Shown here: in pieces, positions 59,449 to 64,000 of the stretch
Position numbering within the stretch: position 1 is the stretch's first letter
Layout of the letters: every line of letters begins with the position of its first letter
Origin: CANKJK01 sp040081715
Lineage (GTDB): Bacteria > Acidobacteriota > Vicinamibacteria > Vicinamibacterales > UBA2999
Assembly (NCBI GenBank): GCA_040081715.1
Contig: JBEBFY010000005.1
Coordinates: forward strand, 135,842-199,841
Reading direction: 5' to 3'
DNA length: 64,000 bases
Program-made: the position numbers and the translations under genes
The notes under the pieces: model-generated
Databases searched by the model: none
What the model was told of the DNA's origin: nothing
Seen by the model: only the letters and a program-made list of their open reading frames with translations

Positions 59449-60360
59449 ATGGAACCCTCGTCGCCTATTCCCGGCGCCCGGTTTGTAGACCCGGCCGTCC
59501 TCGCGCGCATTGGCAATCTTGAACTGATTGCCAAGTCGATCGTCGACGGTTTCATCAACGGGCTGCACAAGGCGCCCTTCTACGGCTCCTCGGTGGACTT
59601 TGCCGAGCACCGCGGCTACGTGCCGGGCGACGACGTACGCCGGATCGACTGGCGCGTGTTTGCCCGAACCGAGCGCTTCTACGTAAAGGAGTACGAGGCG
59701 GATACGAACGCGAACTTCTCCGTGCTGCTCGACATGTCGAAGTCCATGGACTTTGGTACCAGGGGCATCACCAAGTTCGAGTACGCGCGAATCCTCGCTG
59801 GCTGCCTGACCAACCTCGTGCACCGGCAGCGCGACCGCGTGGGCCTGGTGGCGTTCGACGACGACATCCGGGAGCACGTGCCGCCCTCGGCCAAGCACAT
59901 GGAAGTGGTGCTGCACACCCTCGACAAGCTGGTGCCTGTGCGGGCAGGCAAGCTTCTGCCGCCGATGAAGAAGCTGGCCGAATTCTTCGGGCGGCGCGGC
60001 CTGCTGGTGGTGATTTCGGACCTCTACGAGGAGCCGGAGGCCGTGGCCGAAGCCATTGGGCCATTGCGGTTCCGCGGCAACGACGTGATTGTGTTTCACG
60101 TACTGGACCCCTCCGAGCTGGACTTCACGTTCCCTGATGCCTCGAGCTTCGAGGACCTGGAAAGCGGCGTGCAGATTCCCGTGGTGCCCGAGGGCCTGCG
60201 CGACGAGTACCGCACGCTGGTGAAGGCGCACACCGAGGCCCTGCGGAAGAAACTGGCGGGTCATCGGGTGGACTACGCGGTGCTCGACACCTCAAAGCCA
60301 CTGGATTTCGCGCTCTTCAGCTACCTGAACATGCGCGCGCGCCTCATGAGGACCCGGTAG
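59449..60360 (+). CDS. DUF58 domain protein
   Basis: A 303-aa cytoplasmic or peripheral protein. It has the DUF58 signature (YGSSVDFAEHRGYVPGDDVRRIDWRVFARTE in outline) followed by a VWA-like DMSKSMDFG metal site and RQRDRVGLVAFDD. It starts 1 bp after moxR and ends directly before the BatA gene. In characterised relatives, DUF58 proteins are MoxR partners; direct evidence here is only the gene order. Confidence 0.9.
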   Translation: MEPSSPIPGARFVDPAVLARIGNLELIAKSIVDGFINGLHKAPFYGSSVDFAEHRGYVPGDDVRRIDWRVFARTERFYVKEYEADTNANFSVLLDMSKSMDFGTRGITKFEYARILAGCLTNLVHRQRDRVGLVAFDDDIREHVPPSAKHMEVVLHTLDKLVPVRAGKLLPPMKKLAEFFGRRGLLVVISDLYEEPEAVAEAIGPLRFRGNDVIVFHVLDPSELDFTFPDASSFEDLESGVQIPVVPEGLRDEYRTLVKAHTEALRKKLAGHRVDYAVLDTSKPLDFALFSYLNMRARLMRTR

Positions 60361-62397
60361 ATGAGCCTCCTCGCGCCGCTGTTTCTGCTGGGGCTGCTGG
60401 GCCTGGCTGTGCCCGTCTTTATCCACCTGATCCAGCGGGAGAAGAAGCGGGTGGTGAAGTTCCCCTCGCTGATGTTCCTGGAGCGGATTCCCTATTCGTC
60501 GGTGCGGCGGCGCCGCATCCACAACTGGGCGCTGCTCCTGCTCCGGCTGGCCGCGCTCGCGCTCGTGGTACTCGCCTTCAGCCGTCCCTATGTCATCCGG
60601 CCGCAGCGCACCGTCACGGGCACGGGCGCGCGGGAAGTGGTGATCCTGCTCGATCGCAGCTACAGCATGGGCTACGGCGACCGCTGGCAGAAGGCGCGGG
60701 AGGCTGCGCGGAAGGCGGCATCCGACCTCACGCTCTCGGATCGCGCCTCGCTCGTGCTGTTTGATGCGGATGCGGAAGTGGCTGTGCGGTCCACGGAGGA
60801 CAAGGACCGGATCCTCGCAGCCATCGACCAGGCGTCTCCCTCGGACGGCGCCACGCGGTACGCGCCTGCGCTCAAGGTGGCGGGCACCATCCTCAACGAG
60901 TCGTCGCTGCCGCGCCTCGAGGCCACGCTGATCTCGGACTTCCAGCGGATGGGCTGGCTTGGATCCGACACCGTGGAACTGCCCGAGGCCGCGACACTCA
61001 TCCCGGTGTCCGTGGAAGGTCCCGTCAGTACGCCGAACGCTGGTGTGGCGGCCGTGGCGATCGAACGGTCCACGTTCGAGAACCAGGAGCGCATCACCGT
61101 CAATGCGTCGGTGACGAACTTCGCGGCGACGCCGCTTCCGGGCACGTCTGTGTCGCTGGAGATCGGCGGCCGTGCCGTGCAGACCGTGACGACGGACATC
61201 GCCGCCGGTGCGCGCGCGTCCGTCACGTTCCAGCCGGTCACCGTGACCGGCCCGAACCTGCGCGGGACGGTGCGCCTTGCGAACGACGGCCTTGAGCGCG
61301 ACAACGCGCGCCACTTCGTGGTCTCACCCATCTCGGCGGTGCCGGTGATCGTGGTGGACCGCGCGCCTGGCTCCGGATCATCCAGCCTCTACTTCACGCG
61401 CGCCACGGCGATTGGTGAGCGGCCGTCCTTTGCCGCGTCTGTGCGCCCGCCAGACGCCGTGCCCGACGACGAACTGAAGCGCGCAGCCGTGGTCGTGGTG
61501 AACGACGTGGCGATCGGCAGCGGCCTTGCCGGACGTCTCCGCACATTCGTGGAGCAGGGCGGTGGACTGCTGGTGATTGCGGGTCCGCGCACCACCTGGC
61601 CCGGTGGCGGCGACCTGCTGCCGGCCTCGCTTGGCGGCACGTCCGACCAGTCGAAAGGTGATGCGGCCCGGCTCGGCGCCGTGGAGTACGGCCACCCGAT
61701 GTTCGAGGCGTTCCGCGCGGCCCGGAGTGGCGACTTTTCCGCCGCGCAGTTCTTTGGCTACCGCACGCTGACCGCCAGTCCCGATTCGCGCGTGCTCGCG
61801 CGGTTCGATGCCGGCGCCCCTGCGCTGGTCGAGAAGGCAGTGGGGAAGGGACGGGTGCTGCTGTGGGCGTCGTCCGTGGACCTCGAGTGGAACGACATGG
61901 CGCTCAAGCCCGTGTTCCTGCCCTTCGTGCATGGGGCCTTGAAGCACCTGGCGGCCTATGCCGCGCCGCCGCCGTGGCTCACGGTGGGGCAGTCGCTGGA
62001 CCCGCAGACGCTCTCCGCGTCGGTCGCTGACCCCGTGGCTGTGTCGCCCTCGGGTACCCGCGTCGTTCTGGCCGGTGAGGCCAGCGAGGTGCTGACCGTG
62101 GACGAGCAGGGCTTCTATGAGGTGCGCGGCGCGAAGGGCATAGGGGCTGGTGCCGTGGCGAGCGTTGTGGCGGTCAATGTGGACGTCAACGAATCGGACC
62201 TCACACCCATCGACCCGAAGGAGATTGTGGCCGCGGCCACCATCGCCTCCGGCGGTGTGCGGGTGGAGCAGACGGGGATGCCCCTGTCCTCCGAGGCGCA
62301 GGAGCGCGGGCAGCGCCTGTGGTGGCTGCTGCTGGCCGCCGGGCTGGCCGCCTTCGGAGCCGAGACGGTCCTAGGAAACCGGCTATCCAGGGCCTAA
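60361..62397 (+). CDS. BatA/VWA-domain membrane protein
   Basis: A 678-aa protein starting right after the DUF58 stop. The N-terminal BatA module has two helices (LAPLFLLGLLGLAVPVFIH and NWALLLLRLAALALVVLAF) with the REKKRVVKFPS loop. A VWA domain follows (ILLDRSYSMGYG, D-x-S-x-S site; DRASLVLFDAD). After long beta-rich regions there is a glutamine amidotransferase-like part and a final helix (WWLLLAAGLAAFGAETVL). It probably works with MoxR and DUF58 at the inner membrane. Confidence 0.88.
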   Translation: MSLLAPLFLLGLLGLAVPVFIHLIQREKKRVVKFPSLMFLERIPYSSVRRRRIHNWALLLLRLAALALVVLAFSRPYVIRPQRTVTGTGAREVVILLDRSYSMGYGDRWQKAREAARKAASDLTLSDRASLVLFDADAEVAVRSTEDKDRILAAIDQASPSDGATRYAPALKVAGTILNESSLPRLEATLISDFQRMGWLGSDTVELPEAATLIPVSVEGPVSTPNAGVAAVAIERSTFENQERITVNASVTNFAATPLPGTSVSLEIGGRAVQTVTTDIAAGARASVTFQPVTVTGPNLRGTVRLANDGLERDNARHFVVSPISAVPVIVVDRAPGSGSSSLYFTRATAIGERPSFAASVRPPDAVPDDELKRAAVVVVNDVAIGSGLAGRLRTFVEQGGGLLVIAGPRTTWPGGGDLLPASLGGTSDQSKGDAARLGAVEYGHPMFEAFRAARSGDFSAAQFFGYRTLTASPDSRVLARFDAGAPALVEKAVGKGRVLLWASSVDLEWNDMALKPVFLPFVHGALKHLAAYAAPPPWLTVGQSLDPQTLSASVADPVAVSPSGTRVVLAGEASEVLTVDEQGFYEVRGAKGIGAGAVASVVAVNVDVNESDLTPIDPKEIVAAATIASGGVRVEQTGMPLSSEAQERGQRLWWLLLAAGLAAFGAETVLGNRLSRA

Positions 62398-62440
62398 GCT
62401 GAACCGAACGAGAGCGGGACCTCTAAGGGAGACGGGCGAG

Positions 62441-64000
62441 ATGTCTGAACCACGCCAACGCGACCTGCCGGCCATCATCAGCGACGTGCGCCGCCGCTGG
62501 CGCATGAAGCTGGCCCTGCGCGGTGCCACCTCGGCCCTCGCCCTCGGCGTGCTCCTCCTCGTGGCCGCCGCCGTCAGCATTCAGTACGGCCGCTACAATC
62601 CCACGCTCATCATCAGCCTCCGTGTGGGGCTTGCCGCCGCCGTGCTGGTCATCATCGGCGTGTTCGTGGTGCGCCCGCTCCGCCGCAAGGTCACCGACGA
62701 ACAGGTGGCGCTCTACCTGGAAGAGCACGAGCCGGGCCTCGAAGCCGCCATCGTCAGCGCCGTGGACGCTTCCCGTCAGGCGGTGGTGGACCCGAATCAC
62801 CGGTCGCCCGCGCTGGTCTCGCGCCTCATCGAATCCGCCGTCGAGAAGTGTCTCTCCACGAACGCGCCGAAGCACGTGGAGCAACGGCGCCTGGAGCGCT
62901 ATACCGTGGCCGCCACGGTCGTGCTCGTCGTCGGCTTTGCTATTTTCGGTGCCGGGCCGGCCATGCTGCGCAATGCCCTGTCGGCGCTGCTCATCACGCG
63001 CGACGTGCAGGCGGCCGTCCCTTTCAAGGTGATCGTGACGCCAGGATCCGCGAAGGTGCCGAAGGGCGCGGACCTGCAGATCAACGCCAGCCTTCAGGGG
63101 TTCGACGCGGCCGAAGCCACGCTGCTCGTGCGGCGCGACCCGACGCAGCCGTTCGAGAAGCTCCCACTCGCCAGGAGCGGCACGGGCGCGTTCGAAGGGC
63201 TCCTCTTCAACGTGGCCACACCCGTGGAGTACCAGGTTGAGGCCGACGGCACGTCCTCTCCCGTATTCACGCTCACCGTGGTGGACCTCCCCTACGTGCA
63301 GCAGTTGAAGCTCGAGTACCGCTTCCCGGCCTACGCCGGCCTTGAGCCGCAGGTGGTGGAGAACGGCGGCGACATTGCCGTGCTGGCCGGCACGAAGGTG
63401 CTGGCCCAGATCACCGCCACGATGAAGGTGCCGGGCGGGCGCATCCGCCTGAACGAGAAAGATGTCGTGGCCCTGCAGGTGGCTGCCGACGGCACGCTCA
63501 GCGGGACCTTCACGGCGGACAAGGACGGCTTCTACCGCGTGGAGCTGGACGCACCGACCGGTGAGCATGTCGCCGCCTCGCCGCAATACACCATTGACGT
63601 GCTGGCCGACCAGCCGCCGCGCGTGAGCTTCGCCAAGCCCGGGCGTGATACCACGGCCTCCGCCATCGAGGAAGTGTTTGTCGAGGCCACCGCCAACGAT
63701 GACTACGGCGTCAAGAACCTGGAGCTGGTCTACTCCGTGAACGGCGGTGCCGAGAAGACACTGCCGCTCTTCCAGGGCAGCAAGCGCATGCCAGAGGTGA
63801 CGGCCGGGCACACGTTCTATCTGGAAGAGATGGGCGTGAAGACGGGTGATGCCGTGTCCTACTACGCGCGGGCCACGGATGCGGCTGGCGGCAAGGACCG
63901 CGTCACGTCGAGCGACCTCTACTTCGTGCGCGTGCGCCCTTTCAAGAAGGACTTCCGCGCCGCGCAGTCCATGGCGGGCGGCGCGGAAGTCCTTCTTGAA
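62441..64000 (+). CDS. Large membrane protein of the MoxR/BatA operon (3' partial)
   Basis: The open frame runs from ATG 62441 to the window end (520 codons). Two helices lie at about 27-47 and 53-73, and a third at about 145-165, with a Glu-rich LYLEEHEPGLEAAI cytoplasmic segment between them. The long remaining part is beta-rich with several immunoglobulin-like repeats (FKVIVTPGSAKVPKGADL, LPYVQQLKLEYRFPAYAG). It resembles the large uncharacterised proteins at the end of such operons. The final residues come from a fold-back repeat and should not be trusted. Confidence 0.7.
   Translation, partial: MSEPRQRDLPAIISDVRRRWRMKLALRGATSALALGVLLLVAAAVSIQYGRYNPTLIISLRVGLAAAVLVIIGVFVVRPLRRKVTDEQVALYLEEHEPGLEAAIVSAVDASRQAVVDPNHRSPALVSRLIESAVEKCLSTNAPKHVEQRRLERYTVAATVVLVVGFAIFGAGPAMLRNALSALLITRDVQAAVPFKVIVTPGSAKVPKGADLQINASLQGFDAAEATLLVRRDPTQPFEKLPLARSGTGAFEGLLFNVATPVEYQVEADGTSSPVFTLTVVDLPYVQQLKLEYRFPAYAGLEPQVVENGGDIAVLAGTKVLAQITATMKVPGGRIRLNEKDVVALQVAADGTLSGTFTADKDGFYRVELDAPTGEHVAASPQYTIDVLADQPPRVSFAKPGRDTTASAIEEVFVEATANDDYGVKNLELVYSVNGGAEKTLPLFQGSKRMPEVTAGHTFYLEEMGVKTGDAVSYYARATDAAGGKDRVTSSDLYFVRVRPFKKDFRAAQSMAGGAEVLLE
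63941..64000. repeat. Perfect 23-bp fold-back at the window end
   Basis: Bases 63941-63963 are the exact reverse complement of 63978-64000, with a 14-nt loop. The second arm ends at the last base of the window. It lies inside an open reading frame where no hairpin is expected. Confidence 0.9.

Overview
The window is high-GC bacterial DNA with no rRNA, tRNA, CRISPR array or intact mobile element that I can see. The gene set suggests a Gram-negative, non-photosynthetic soil or sediment bacterium, most like Acidobacteriota of the Vicinamibacter/Luteitalea type. The pointers are DUF5916 outer-membrane barrels, periplasmic PQQ-like propellers, a DUF1080 domain fused to cytochrome c, type III glutamine synthetase, bacillithiol genes (bshB1-bshA) and a long MoxR/DUF58/BatA operon. 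This placement is inference from gene content.

Layout. 1-11202: exported redox and small-molecule genes (cytochrome c-DUF1080, two VOC proteins, MHS transporter, two PQQ-like propellers, a degenerate metallo-beta-lactamase fold, an IorAB-like molybdenum hydroxylase, an NTF2-like protein), with a SUI1/YciH factor. 11414-18003: CBS protein, eRF1-like protein, aldo/keto reductase, hicBA toxin-antitoxin, GNAT protein, first DUF5916 barrel, DUF411 protein and a small lipoprotein. 18048-25238: methionine synthase metH behind an ArsR-methyltransferase (SahR-like) regulator, then glutamine synthetase III. 25396-36664: HEAT-DUF349 protein, arginine decarboxylase, thioesterase, oligoendopeptidase F, a second SahR-like regulator leading into ahcY and an ene-reductase. 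36765-47343: PabB-PabC fusion, acyl-CoA dehydrogenase/E2/3-hydroxyacyl-CoA dehydrogenase cluster, GT39-like membrane protein, NHL propeller, second DUF5916 barrel. 47344-51518: a degenerate zone with gene remnants on both sides of an HTTM / GMC oxidoreductase / small Tat peptide cassette. 51519-54221: IMPase and bshB1-bshA. 54375-64000: VWA/GATase-like protein, pseudo-caspase, DUF4159, MoxR, DUF58, BatA and a truncated large membrane protein.

How the genes work together. Two SahR-like regulators, each with a palindrome of AAT-N4-ATT core at its own start codon, precede the two enzymes that handle homocysteine and S-adenosylhomocysteine (metH, ahcY), so the methyl cycle appears controlled by paired SAH sensors. 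The GMC enzyme has no signal peptide but overlaps a Tat-signal peptide gene, which suggests export as a complex. The last 10 kb look like one co-translated envelope-associated operon.

A recurring feature is that many first-in-unit genes have no Shine-Dalgarno sequence but carry a TANNNT hexamer 6-10 nt before the start codon, the signature of leaderless transcripts. The last 60 bases form a perfect 23-bp fold-back, so the right edge may be a contig end or an artefact.
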